Assembly: GCA_902562135.1 (NCBI GenBank)
Contig: CACESE010000002.1
Location: 1-64,000 of the forward strand
DNA length: 64,000 nt
Direction: 5' to 3'
From: an uncultured SAR86 cluster bacterium
GTDB taxonomy: Bacteria > Pseudomonadota > Gammaproteobacteria > Magnimaribacterales > AG-339-G14
This document shows positions 35,426-43,759 of this stretch, piece after piece. The stretch's first letter is position 1. Every line of letters starts with the position of its first letter. Below the pieces are notes generated by a model, which saw only the letters and a list, made by a program, of their open reading frames with translations, was not told the DNA's origin and ran no database searches. A program made the translations under genes and the position numbers.

Positions 35426-36179
35426 TTTTTTCTACCATTTTTTTAAACCAATCTTTAGTCATTTCCCTTTTTGCAATTTCAGTTCTCATGGCCATTAACC
35501 CAAAAACAAAAACCATTAGATAGAAAGACAAAATACAAATCAGGAGAGGATATAACATCTCAGAAGAGATGGTTGATTCTTCAAAAATTCTAATACTAGA
35601 GGGCTGATGTAATGTATTCCACCAATCGACTGATTTTTTAATTATCGGTAAATTTACAGCACCTACCATTGCTAAAATTGATACTGCCTGGTCAGCTGAT
35701 TTTTTGTTATCAAAAGAAGAATACAAACCAATTATTGCCAAATAAAATAATAGTAAAACCAAAGTAGAAGTTAACCTTGCGTCCCATACCCACCATGTTC
35801 CCCAAGTTGGTTGACCCCAAATAGCTCCTGAAATTAGAGCCAATATAGTGAAAGAAGCTCCTATAGGAGCCATCGCTTTAATGAATAAACCTGCCATTTT
35901 CATTTTCCAGACTAAATAAACAAAGCCTGCTATTGCTAGAGAAAAATAGATTGATTGCGCTACAGATGCAGCGGGTACGTGCATGTAAATTATTCTATAA
36001 ATTTCTCCCTGCGTGACATCGCTGGGTGAATAAAAAATTCCCCACACTATTCCTAATAAAAAAATCATAAATGCCAGAATAGTTGAAATAGGTAATAATT
36101 TTGAAGAAATACTATAAAACCAAGGATAAGAGCCAAGCTTATGATAAAAAAGTGTTATTGCCCCTAATATCTTATTCAT
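35418..36179 (-). CDS. ccmC: Haem-handling membrane protein CcmC
   Basis: Six-helix WWD-domain protein that loads haem onto CcmE. 253 aa; WWD motif WGTWWVWDARLTSTLVLLL near 121-139, flanked by the haem-ligand histidines in IYMHVPAA and TLHQPSS. It overlaps ccmB by 8 bases at its start and ccmD by 8 at its end. Confidence 0.97.
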   Translation of the reverse strand: MNKILGAITLFYHKLGSYPWFYSISSKLLPISTILAFMIFLLGIVWGIFYSPSDVTQGEIYRIIYMHVPAASVAQSIYFSLAIAGFVYLVWKMKMAGLFIKAMAPIGASFTILALISGAIWGQPTWGTWWVWDARLTSTLVLLLFYLAIIGLYSSFDNKKSADQAVSILAMVGAVNLPIIKKSVDWWNTLHQPSSIRIFEESTISSEMLYPLLICILSFYLMVFVFGLMAMRTEIAKREMTKDWFKKMVEKND

Positions 36180-36825
36180 AATGAAGTCTTATTGCTCCTA
36201 TACATGCTATAGAGATAATCGGCACAGAAAAAAATAATAACGCCAACAGTAATAAAATAAAAAACGTTATGTTTTCGCTAGAGTAAGTTGAAGCACTCGA
36301 ACCTAAAATTAGGACTGGCAAACTGAGAGGTAACATTATAGCTGATGCCAAAATAGAGTTTCTTCCTAGTGAAAGAGCGCCGGCTAAAGCTCCGAAAAAA
36401 GAAATAATTAGCGTTCCGATAAATAAAGAACCTATTAAATTTAAGAGTTTTTCTAATGGAAAATAAAGTAAAAACACCATTAAACACGACAATAAAATAA
36501 GTGGTAACGCCGTGAATATCCAATTGACGAAAATCTTTATCAACACCACTTGCAGCATTGAGAACCTTCTCACATAAAATAAATCTAACGAACCGTCATC
36601 GTAATCTTCTTTAAAAATAGTTTGAATCGACAGCATGCCAGCCAAAAGTATACATATCCAAATTAATCCAGGAGCTAATCTAGATAATTCATTAGGATCG
36701 TTCGATATCGCTAAAGGAAAAAAAGCAATGCATATTAAAAAAAATATAACGGGACCAATGACGTTCGAAGATTTTTTTGAATAAATCAATACTTCCCTAG
36801 AAAAAAAACTTTTTAAAAAAATCAT
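36172..36825 (-). CDS. ccmB: Haem exporter permease CcmB
   Basis: Six-helix permease partner of CcmA, 217 aa. The N-terminus FFSREVLIYSKKSSNVIGPVI and EDYDDGSLDLFYV near 68-80 are family features. The CcmAB complex uses ATP to release holo-CcmE. Overlaps ccmA by ATGA. Confidence 0.95.
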   Translation of the reverse strand: MIFLKSFFSREVLIYSKKSSNVIGPVIFFLICIAFFPLAISNDPNELSRLAPGLIWICILLAGMLSIQTIFKEDYDDGSLDLFYVRRFSMLQVVLIKIFVNWIFTALPLILLSCLMVFLLYFPLEKLLNLIGSLFIGTLIISFFGALAGALSLGRNSILASAIMLPLSLPVLILGSSASTYSSENITFFILLLLALLFFSVPIISIACIGAIRLHYE

Positions 36826-37421
36826 GCTTGGTATTCGTCTAGATTGATATCTTTTATCGCTAAGATGTTTTCTTCATGAGATGTGAAAACAATCGATGCT
36901 CCTTTTTTTATTTTGTTATTAATTTCTCTGGAAACTATTTTTTTTGATTCCTCATCTAAATTAATCAAAGGTTCGTCTAAAAGATAAATAGATTTATTAG
37001 ATGCAATAAAAGAAGACAAAATAATTTTTCTCTTTTGTCCCTCAGATAAATCAGAAACTTTAGTAAATAAATTCGCTTCTAACCCAAGGGTTCTTAAAGC
37101 ATCTTTTAATTTAGTTAATTCAATTTCATCGTTTCGAAAATCATATTTTAGATTTTCTATGATAGTTAAATCGTCTTTGAGAGCATTTTTATGTCCTAAA
37201 TAAAAGATTTCATTTTGCACATCTGACCGACTACTAGTAAAAAAAGATATTTTGCCCTCATAATTTTTTAAGATTCCGCATAAAACTTTGATCAAAGTAG
37301 TTTTTCCGGAACCGTTACGTCCTTTAAGTTGAATTAATTCTCCAGGATTAAGGTCAAAAGATAGATTTTTGAACAAAAATCTATCTGAATAAGCGTAAGA
37401 TAGTCCTTGTATCGTTAACAT
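36822..37421 (-). CDS. ccmA: Haem exporter ATPase CcmA
   Basis: ABC ATPase of 199 aa, the first gene of the ccm operon. Walker A KGRNGSGKTT at 33-42, signature LSEGQKRK near 124-131, Walker B SIYLLDEPLINLDEES. It starts 50 bases from the divergent hisI gene, so the promoter for the entire ccm-smc-ligA block must lie in that space or inside hisI. Confidence 0.96.
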   Translation of the reverse strand: MLTIQGLSYAYSDRFLFKNLSFDLNPGELIQLKGRNGSGKTTLIKVLCGILKNYEGKISFFTSSRSDVQNEIFYLGHKNALKDDLTIIENLKYDFRNDEIELTKLKDALRTLGLEANLFTKVSDLSEGQKRKIILSSFIASNKSIYLLDEPLINLDEESKKIVSREINNKIKKGASIVFTSHEENILAIKDINLDEYQA

Positions 37422-37471
37422 AGCTAAGAATTTCGATTATTATAGCGAAATTATATAAGCAGGAATTCCTA

Positions 37472-37930
37472 ATGACAGAGCAATTTGGAAAGAGAATAAG
37501 TATAGAAGAGGTAGAAGAAGGTAAAACTTTTATGCCCAAATTCGATGAAGACGGCTTAATTCCAGTAATCACGCTAGAAGATTCAACTGGAGAAGTCCTT
37601 ATGCATGGCTACATGAACTCTGAAGCCTTAACTAAATCTATAGAAACACGAGAAGCCCACTACTGGAGTAGAAGCAGAAAAAAACTTTGGAAAAAAGGTG
37701 ACATCAGTGGATTAAAACAGGAAATAATAAAAATTTTAGTCGACGATGATCAAGACTGCATGATTATTAGAGTAAATGTTGCAGGTTCTGGAGCAAGTTG
37801 CCACGTTGGTTATAAATCTTGCTTTTACCGAGTTCTTGAAGACAAAGAAAATCTTAAATTCATAGAAACCGAGAAATTATTTGATCCTGATGAAGTTTAC
37901 GAAGGTGAAGATAATCCCACTATTCTCTAA
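37472..37930 (+). CDS. hisI: Phosphoribosyl-AMP cyclohydrolase
   Basis: Third step of histidine biosynthesis, opening the purine ring of PR-AMP. 152 aa with PKFDEDGLIPVI, HGYMNSEALTKSIETREAHYWSRSRKKLW, and three zinc cysteines in DDDQDCMII and GASCHVGYKSCFYR. It is the monofunctional form: no HisE domain is fused, unlike enterobacterial HisIE. It starts with a clear AGGAA site and is not next to other his genes; tRNA-Arg follows at once. Confidence 0.95.
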   Translation: MTEQFGKRISIEEVEEGKTFMPKFDEDGLIPVITLEDSTGEVLMHGYMNSEALTKSIETREAHYWSRSRKKLWKKGDISGLKQEIIKILVDDDQDCMIIRVNVAGSGASCHVGYKSCFYRVLEDKENLKFIETEKLFDPDEVYEGEDNPTIL

Positions 37931-37931
37931 G

Positions 37932-38007
37932 GCCCTTGTAGTTTAATTGGATAAAACGGCCGCCTCCTAAGTGGCAGCTCTAGGTTCGATTCCTAGCAGG
38001 GGCACCA
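37932..38007 (+). tRNA. tRNA-Arg (anticodon CCU)
   Basis: Acceptor GCCCTTG pairs with CAGGGGC, then A and encoded CCA. Anticodon stem GCCGC/GTGGC encloses CTCCTAA, giving CCU (reads AGG). T-arm CTAGGTTCGATTCCTAG is canonical. It begins one base after the hisI stop, so it is probably processed from that transcript. Confidence 0.96.
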
Positions 38008-38051
38008 CAATGCTCTAAGACTCAGAAATAGGATCTTTTTTAAAGACTTCA

Positions 38052-39401
38052 TCATTTTACAACATTCAAAGAATTGGAAAATGCTTTTGTGTCATTAATT
38101 TTAGTAGGCCTGCCAATACATATGTAATCAAATCCTTTCTCAGACAGAAGATTAGGATCGTAGATATTCCTTCCATCGAAAATAACAGCATTTTTTAAAT
38201 AAGTTTTTAAATCTTCCAAGTCAATGTTAAAAAATTCCTTCCATTCTGTAGCGATAATCAATGCGTTTGATTCCTTGGCTGCATCGAAGGGATTCTGATA
38301 AAAAGACAAATTTTTATGCTGAATAGTTTCTCTTAAATTATCAAGGGCCTTAGGGTCATAAGCTTTAACAAGCGCTCCTTTGTTAAGAAGATTTTTAATC
38401 AATTTAATTGCAGGAGCGAAACGAATATCGTCTGTATTAGGTTTGAAAGATACACCCCATATTGTAAGAGTAAAACCAGACAAATCTTCAGATTTGAAAT
38501 ATTCTGTAATCTTTTTAGTAAAAATGTCTACCTGGAAATCATTAATCTCAATTACAGATTTTAATAGTTTCAGATCTAGATTTGCATCATTAGCATTATC
38601 AATTAACGCTCTGATATCTTTAGGAAAACATGAGCCGCCAAATCCCAATCCGGGATATAGGTATTCATAACCAATCCTTTTATCAAGTCCTATTCCCATT
38701 CTTACTTTCTCAATATCAGCTCCCTTCAAGTCGGCATAAATTGAAAGCTCATTCATAAAACTTATTTTAGTGGCCAAAAAAGAATTTGAAGCATATTTAG
38801 TCAATTCTGCCGAAAGTGTATCCATAAAAATGATGGATTTATTTTCCCTTATGAAAGGAGAAAAAATAGTTAGAAAAAAATCTTCTGAGATATCAGGATT
38901 TTTACCAATGACTATTCTGTCAGGTTTTAAGAAATCCTTTACTGCAGAACCTTCCCTTAAAAATTCTGGGCACATTGAAATATTGATATTCTTTGACGAA
39001 TCAATCATTGCTGATAATTCTTCACATGTACCAGGAGGAACAGTAGATTTAATAATGAAAAAAGCGTCTTTTGTATTTTCAGAAATAGAAAAAATTGATT
39101 TGTAGAGAGCTAGTAAGTTTGCTTCACCTGAACCTCTGGGTGGTGTGCCGACACAAATAAAAAAGATATTTGAAAAAGCGGAAACATCATTTAAATTATT
39201 TGAAAAACTTAATCGACTTTTTTCTAAATTTTCTTTTAGCAAAGATTCGAGCTGAGGCTCATAAATATTAGTTCTGCCTTTTTTTAGAAGATCAATCTTA
39301 TCCTTATCTATGTCATAACATTTAACCTCATGTCCTGAGTGGGCAAAACATGCTGCAGTTACCAAACCAACATATCCTGCGCCAATAACGTTAATATTCA
39401 T
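38052..39401 (-). CDS. ugd: UDP-glucose 6-dehydrogenase
   Basis: Oxidises UDP-glucose to UDP-glucuronate with two NAD+. 449 aa: NAD motif VIGAGYVG at 5-12, FICVGTPP near 81-88, catalytic Cys258 in GFGGSCFPKD, and the C-terminal UDP-binding domain with WGVSFKPNTDDIRFAPA. It overlaps the upstream glycosyltransferase by ATGA as the third gene of a phosphoesterase-glycosyltransferase-ugd operon. UDP-glucuronate would be a ready donor for that glycosyltransferase. Confidence 0.96.
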   Translation of the reverse strand: MNINVIGAGYVGLVTAACFAHSGHEVKCYDIDKDKIDLLKKGRTNIYEPQLESLLKENLEKSRLSFSNNLNDVSAFSNIFFICVGTPPRGSGEANLLALYKSIFSISENTKDAFFIIKSTVPPGTCEELSAMIDSSKNINISMCPEFLREGSAVKDFLKPDRIVIGKNPDISEDFFLTIFSPFIRENKSIIFMDTLSAELTKYASNSFLATKISFMNELSIYADLKGADIEKVRMGIGLDKRIGYEYLYPGLGFGGSCFPKDIRALIDNANDANLDLKLLKSVIEINDFQVDIFTKKITEYFKSEDLSGFTLTIWGVSFKPNTDDIRFAPAIKLIKNLLNKGALVKAYDPKALDNLRETIQHKNLSFYQNPFDAAKESNALIIATEWKEFFNIDLEDLKTYLKNAVIFDGRNIYDPNLLSEKGFDYICIGRPTKINDTKAFSNSLNVVK

Positions 39402-40384
39402 AAGTATGCAGTTGTTACCGTAGAAATAAAATTGCTTGCAACTTCATCCCAAGAATATTTTTTTGAATATGCAATACACGATTTAGGATCAATTTTTTGT
39501 GCTTGCTTTATTGCTTGATATAAATCTTTATTCAAATAGCCATTTTCACCATTCTTAACAACATCAATTGGTCCGGTTACTGGATATCCTGCCACTGGTG
39601 TTCCACAGGCATTTGCTTCTATCATGACTATTCCAAAGGTATCAGTCCGAGAAGGGAAAACCTTAACACATGCATTTGAGTAAATTTCAGCAAGCTCTCT
39701 GCCAAATTTATAGCCAAGAAATTCTACATCTGGGTATTTTTTTTTAAGACTTTTCAAACTAGGCCCATCTCCCACAACGACTTTCTTCTTGTCCAGTTCT
39801 AAACTTAGGAAAGACTCTAAATTTTTTTCTTTGGATACTCTGCCAACATATAGATAGTAACTATTATTTCTATCATTTGGAGTGGGAAAAAAAATGTTTT
39901 CATCAATGCCCCGTGACCATAAAGCTAATTTCTTAATTCCAATCTCCTCCAGTTCCTTTTTGTGAGACGGTGTATTTACAAAGGTCACACAAGCAGCATT
40001 GTGAAACCATCTTTCAAATCTATTTGTAAATTGAACTGGAACACCCAGCATTTTTTTTAAATATAAAGGATAGTTTGTATGGTAGGAAGATGAAAATTTT
40101 ATTTTTTTCATCAAACACACTTTTCTTGCATAAAGCCCAAGCGGACCCTCAGTTGCAATATGAATTAAATCTGGACGAAAATCGTTAATTATTTTTTTAA
40201 TTTTAAAAACATTCAGTGAAAGTTTTATTTCCTTATAAAAAGGTATAGGGACAGAAACAAAATTATTTGGCTCAATGATTTTCACATCATGGTCTATCGA
40301 TAGTTTCTTTACTAAATTTTCTAATGTAGTAACTACGCCATTAACTTGAGGTATCCAAGCGTCCGTGACCAAAAGAATCTTCAT
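39398..40384 (-). CDS. GT4-family glycosyltransferase, probable glycolipid synthase (Agt-like)
   Basis: GT-B retaining transferase, 328 aa. N-terminal TDAWIPQVNGVVTTLENL near 7-24 is the pattern of SQD2/MgtA-type lipid glycosyltransferases. Other motifs are HIATEGPLGLYAR near 75-87, YVGRVSKEKNLESFL near 178-192, and PSRTDTFGIVMIEANACGTP near 239-258. Adjacent plcP-type phosphoesterase and ugd suggest it glycosylates diacylglycerol with glucose or glucuronic acid. This is the Agt role described in alphaproteobacteria. Mannosyl transfer to phosphatidylinositol-like acceptors is the other option for the fold. Confidence 0.82.
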   Translation of the reverse strand: MKILLVTDAWIPQVNGVVTTLENLVKKLSIDHDVKIIEPNNFVSVPIPFYKEIKLSLNVFKIKKIINDFRPDLIHIATEGPLGLYARKVCLMKKIKFSSSYHTNYPLYLKKMLGVPVQFTNRFERWFHNAACVTFVNTPSHKKELEEIGIKKLALWSRGIDENIFFPTPNDRNNSYYLYVGRVSKEKNLESFLSLELDKKKVVVGDGPSLKSLKKKYPDVEFLGYKFGRELAEIYSNACVKVFPSRTDTFGIVMIEANACGTPVAGYPVTGPIDVVKNGENGYLNKDLYQAIKQAQKIDPKSCIAYSKKYSWDEVASNFISTVTTAYL

Positions 40385-41157
40385 GCAACCTTATCTTTTG
40401 GATAATTTTGATTGTTTGTATATTTAGAATAATCAATTATGTGAAAACGGCCCTCATAATCTTCTACCAATGCTGTACAAGACTCAACCCAGTCGCCACA
40501 GTTTAAATAATGTATTTCATCTATCATTTCATTCGCTACTGAATGAATATGTCCGCAAATTACACCATCAAATCCTTCTTTTTTACATGCAAAAGCTAAA
40601 GCACTCTCAAAGTCGCTTATAAAATTTACTGCTGATTTAACTTTGTGTTTTACGAATGCTGAGAAGGACCAGTATCCAAGATTGAAGTTTTTTCTGAAAA
40701 AATTTACTACTCTATTTGTTGCCATCAAGAGTTCATAAGCCCAGCTTCCTAATTTAGAAATCCATTTACTGTATTTCGTAACTAAATCAAATTGATCGCC
40801 ATGGATGACAAGGTATTTTTTTCCACTTATCGAGGTATAAATAGCTCGATCAGTAACTTTTACATTTCCAAGTAGGATAGGCGAATATGATCTAAGAAAC
40901 TCATCGTGATTTCCAGTGATGTAATTTACATTTGTGTCATCTTTGGCATAAGACAAAAAACGTCTTAGAACATTGGTGTGCGCTTGGGGCCAAAAAAGAG
41001 ATTGCTCCATTCGCCAGCCGTCAACGATGTCTCCAACCAGATATAGTTCTTCGCAGGAATGATTGTAGAGAAAATCAAGTAGTCTTTCTGCTTGACAACC
41101 TTTGGAGCCCAAATGAATGTCTGATAACCAAATAGATTTATATTTTTTTTGATTCAT
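40381..41157 (-). CDS. PlcP/LpxH-like metallophosphoesterase (probable phospholipase C)
   Basis: Calcineurin-like phosphoesterase, 258 aa from ATG 41157, where homology begins. The metal-site motifs are intact: DIHLG (13-17), GDIVDGW (42-48), GNHDEF (82-87), HGDQFD (119-124), CGHIHS (201-206). DIHLGSKGCQAERLLDFL is the signature of the PlcP-type branch, usually auto-annotated as UDP-diacylglucosamine diphosphatase. In Sinorhizobium and marine heterotrophs PlcP hydrolyses phospholipid to diacylglycerol, next to an Agt glycosyltransferase. The same pair, plus ugd, occurs here with 4-base overlaps. Expected regulation is by phosphate, but I see no convincing Pho box upstream. Confidence 0.8.
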   Translation of the reverse strand: MNQKKYKSIWLSDIHLGSKGCQAERLLDFLYNHSCEELYLVGDIVDGWRMEQSLFWPQAHTNVLRRFLSYAKDDTNVNYITGNHDEFLRSYSPILLGNVKVTDRAIYTSISGKKYLVIHGDQFDLVTKYSKWISKLGSWAYELLMATNRVVNFFRKNFNLGYWSFSAFVKHKVKSAVNFISDFESALAFACKKEGFDGVICGHIHSVANEMIDEIHYLNCGDWVESCTALVEDYEGRFHIIDYSKYTNNQNYPKDKVA

Positions 41158-41241
41158 CAACCTAACTATTAAAAACTCAAGTGATTTATAATTCAATACA
41201 GATAAAATCTAATCAGTATAATTTTTTCATTAAATTTTCAA

Positions 41242-41254
41242 TTCTGTAACAGAA
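41242..41254. promoter_or_regulatory. Palindrome between the phosphoesterase and a divergent membrane-protein gene
   Basis: TTCTGT-A-ACAGAA is a perfect 6-base inverted repeat around one base, in the 187-base divergent region. Its size and position suit a dimeric repressor or activator site, but no cognate regulator is nearby and one short palindrome can arise by chance. Confidence 0.3.
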
Positions 41255-41344
41255 CCTTTGTAAAGTTCACATTTTCTTTAAGTTTCCGCGTAAAGTACCT
41301 ATAGCTTTATTAAAATTTGAAGAGCTATGTGAGAAAATGAAACA

Positions 41345-41953
41345 GTGAAAAATATTCATTGGTTAATATTGATAGGAATCTACTTATCTTTTTTTATTTG
41401 GTATACAAACTTATCTGGGCCAGTGACTACTGATGAAATTAATGAATATTTATTAAAAGGGTCAGAGGATTTTAAAACTGAAGACCTCTTTAGAGAATTT
41501 CTTGAAAATGACGACGGAAAAGATTTTTACATGGTCAATTATCTGGACCTAAATGAAAACCCTCCAATTCTTCCAGCAACTGGCCAAGGAGCTTCTGCAT
41601 GGGATCTATTAGGTCATTACAACGAGTTCATGTTTCCGAATCTATTTTCTAGAGCATGCCATCCAGTTTTCGGAGGCCCTGTGGTTTCTGATGCTTTGGA
41701 CTTACTAAATATAGAAGAAGGAAAAACTTGGGATTACGTTGTCATTATGCGCTACCGAAGTAGAAGAGACTTAGCCGACATAGCGACTAATCCAGATTTT
41801 TTTGGCAGACATGATTATAAAATTGGATCATTAGACAAAACTATTGCTGTCCCAGTAAACCCTAGATTTACTGCCGATTTTCGATACCTTTTGTTTTTCA
41901 TTCTCTTCACGATTGGTTTAATCATCCAAGTTTTTAAAAAAAAGACTAATTAA
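41345..41953 (+). CDS. Membrane protein with DUF1330-like alpha/beta domain (202 aa)
   Basis: Starts with GTG at 41345. One hydrophobic helix at each end (about 6-20 and 179-196) brackets a ~150-residue domain. The segment WDYVVIMRYRSRRDLADIAT near 128-147, then ATNPDFFGRHDYKIGSLDKT, resembles the dimeric ferredoxin-like DUF1330/EthD group. The domain is likely periplasmic with both helices in the inner membrane. Function unknown. It precedes another exported protein by 62 bases. Confidence 0.6.
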   Translation: MKNIHWLILIGIYLSFFIWYTNLSGPVTTDEINEYLLKGSEDFKTEDLFREFLENDDGKDFYMVNYLDLNENPPILPATGQGASAWDLLGHYNEFMFPNLFSRACHPVFGGPVVSDALDLLNIEEGKTWDYVVIMRYRSRRDLADIATNPDFFGRHDYKIGSLDKTIAVPVNPRFTADFRYLLFFILFTIGLIIQVFKKKTN

Positions 41954-42015
41954 CTATTCACATCTACTAATGTTTTTAGCTAATATAGTTTTTTTAAATT
42001 AACTATGGAGAGACT

Positions 42016-42693
42016 ATGAAAAAAATACTTTTACTTCTATCGCTCTTCTTTTCCCCTCTTTTCTTTTCTGAAGATGGTCCGTTTACAGTTTTCTATGGAT
42101 TTCAAACTGAAAATCCTCTAGATATTGTTGCTGCCACAGATCAGTTATGGGAAGACTGTGATAAAGGAGATGTGGTTGTTAGCTTAAATGCAGATGCAAT
42201 TAATGGGGAATCAAGCAACACCCATACATATGTTGTTAATTTTCCTGACAATGCAGCATTTGTTAAATGGAATAATTTGTTTGCAACCTGCCCTGGTGTT
42301 CAAAAATATTTTGAAACTGTAAACCCAGTAATTGAATTTACGCAAGAAATTATGGGACTTCCTTTAAGAGGTTTCGGTGATACAGCTCAAAGCGAGTATT
42401 TTCAAGTATTTTCAATTGCTGTTCAAAATCCTATGAAATTCGTGAAAGCGTATGATGAATTGATGGAATCAAACACTGAATGTGATTCTTGGGGGTTATT
42501 AGCATTTGGAGCTGGATATACTCGTCAAAGCGGAACACACTTAGCTTACTGTGGTTTCAATGACTTAACTTCCTACCTAGAACAAGCCCAAGTTAGAGAG
42601 CCCACAGAAGAATTTCAGAAATTTATTCGAAAAACTTTCAAAATTTCACAACTAAATGCTGTAAGCATGGTTGAAGTAGTTAAAAGATATTAA
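42016..42693 (+). CDS. Secreted protein with two ferredoxin-like repeats (225 aa)
   Basis: A GGAGAG ribosome site precedes the start. Signal peptide about 1-18 (KKILLLLSLFFSPLFFS). The mature part has two similar halves (about 22-105 and 125-220), each opening with a beta strand (FTVFYGFQTENPLDIVAATD; YFQVFSIAVQNPMKFVKAYD) and ending in a helix rich in aromatic residues. This suggests a duplicated dimeric alpha/beta-barrel module. Four Cys may make disulfides. No known family name. A strong terminator follows. Confidence 0.6.
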   Translation: MKKILLLLSLFFSPLFFSEDGPFTVFYGFQTENPLDIVAATDQLWEDCDKGDVVVSLNADAINGESSNTHTYVVNFPDNAAFVKWNNLFATCPGVQKYFETVNPVIEFTQEIMGLPLRGFGDTAQSEYFQVFSIAVQNPMKFVKAYDELMESNTECDSWGLLAFGAGYTRQSGTHLAYCGFNDLTSYLEQAQVREPTEEFQKFIRKTFKISQLNAVSMVEVVKRY

Positions 42694-42705
42694 TTATCTG
42701 AATCC

Positions 42706-42738
42706 AAAAAAAAGGGCTGTAAAACAGCCCTTTTTTTT
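42706..42738. terminator. Bidirectional intrinsic terminator
   Basis: GGGCTGT (42714-42720), loop AAA, ACAGCCC (42724-42730), then T8. Eight As before the stem give a U-run in the opposite direction, so it can serve both the secreted protein (+) and the cytochrome gene (-), whose stop codon lies at its edge. Confidence 0.92.
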
Positions 42739-43759
42739 ATTGAAGATTTTCAATCCAATCATTTATTAGCTCCACTCCTTCGCTATGAAGAAGAGCTCGA
42801 CCAGATTCTGGCATCATCACTCCAGGATCTAATGAATTCATTCTATGTAATAAGATAGATTCTTGAGGATTGCCTGGGACAATAGAATATTTTAAATCGG
42901 CACTAGCTCTTCCTGCTGCTACTGGTTTTTTAAAGATACCAATATTCATATCATTAGTTTCTGTGTAGTTTAAGTAAAGTCCCGTGTTACTTGCCGACCC
43001 CGAGGATAGATGACAATGTCCGCAATTTATATCTAAATATGCTCTAGCCCTATGATTTAAAGTTGCTGATTGATCATTCCAATTGACTATAAGATCCAAG
43101 GGCATATGATTTTCAACTAATCCATTTTCTATCCAAAAAGAAATTTGATTCTCCTCCTCATCCTTGTACTGAATACTAAAATTTAAATTTCTTGATTTTG
43201 GTCCAATGGGCATAATGGCATTGTTTTTTAAATGACATTCTTTGCATTGATTTTGGTTTGGAACTCTATAGCTGACCTGCATTAATTCACCGTTCTTAAG
43301 AAATTCAATATTTTCATAGGTATATCCGGCAACTTTTAAGAACGCATCAGTTTGTTCTTCATTCCAGACATATGTGTGAGCCTTCCACCCATTTTCTTGA
43401 TTTAATAATAATCTAGTTTCTAATAACTTTTTTCCCATTGAAGTTGTCTCAGAGTAAGAAAAAGTTTTAACTAAAACAGCGCCAACAGGAAATTCGTAAA
43501 CCTCATTAGGTTTAAATTTAGCTTTGACTCCTTCTGGGACATAAACAAATCTCTCTTTGTCGGCGTAATCAGAAAATAAAGCTGAATGCAGTATGTAAGG
43601 ATGAACACTGTCTGAGGGTAATTGATTAGTTAAATCCTCAAATAATTCATAATCTGATAATTTTTTTTCAGGCTTCGAGGATAAAATTGCCTCGAGGTTC
43701 ACCGACCACAAATTAACTGAGTTCAGCAAAATAAAAAAAACTATTATTTGTTTTACCAT
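42737..43759 (-). CDS. Exported diheme c-type cytochrome, HNE_0200/SO2930-like family
   Basis: Signal peptide (1-~19) and two haem motifs: CKECH (172-176) and CGHCH (246-250). Between and around them: RVPNQNQCKECHLKNN, LNHRARAYLDINCGHCH and the C-terminal VPGNPQESILLHRMNS with DPGVMMPESGR. This is the arrangement of the family modelled as TIGR03806, which is characteristically paired with a parallel beta-helix protein. That partner lies directly upstream with a 7-base overlap. A periplasmic redox role is likely, substrate unknown; haem attachment would use the Ccm system encoded in this window. Confidence 0.85.
   Translation of the reverse strand: MVKQIIVFFILLNSVNLWSVNLEAILSSKPEKKLSDYELFEDLTNQLPSDSVHPYILHSALFSDYADKERFVYVPEGVKAKFKPNEVYEFPVGAVLVKTFSYSETTSMGKKLLETRLLLNQENGWKAHTYVWNEEQTDAFLKVAGYTYENIEFLKNGELMQVSYRVPNQNQCKECHLKNNAIMPIGPKSRNLNFSIQYKDEEENQISFWIENGLVENHMPLDLIVNWNDQSATLNHRARAYLDINCGHCHLSSGSASNTGLYLNYTETNDMNIGIFKKPVAAGRASADLKYSIVPGNPQESILLHRMNSLDPGVMMPESGRALLHSEGVELINDWIENLQ

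Noticed and set aside
38770..39105. 111-codon frame antisense to ugd
   Set aside because: Opposite the conserved UDP-glucose dehydrogenase core, with no start signal and no family resemblance.
40381..41157. Calling the phosphoesterase LpxH
   Set aside because: The DIHLGSKGCQAE signature and the Agt-like neighbour fit the PlcP branch better; general LpxH similarity reflects the shared fold.
41158..41344. Pho box upstream of the phosphoesterase operon
   Set aside because: TGTAA-like words occur at 41245 and near 41260 but are about 14 bases apart, not the 11-base repeat expected.
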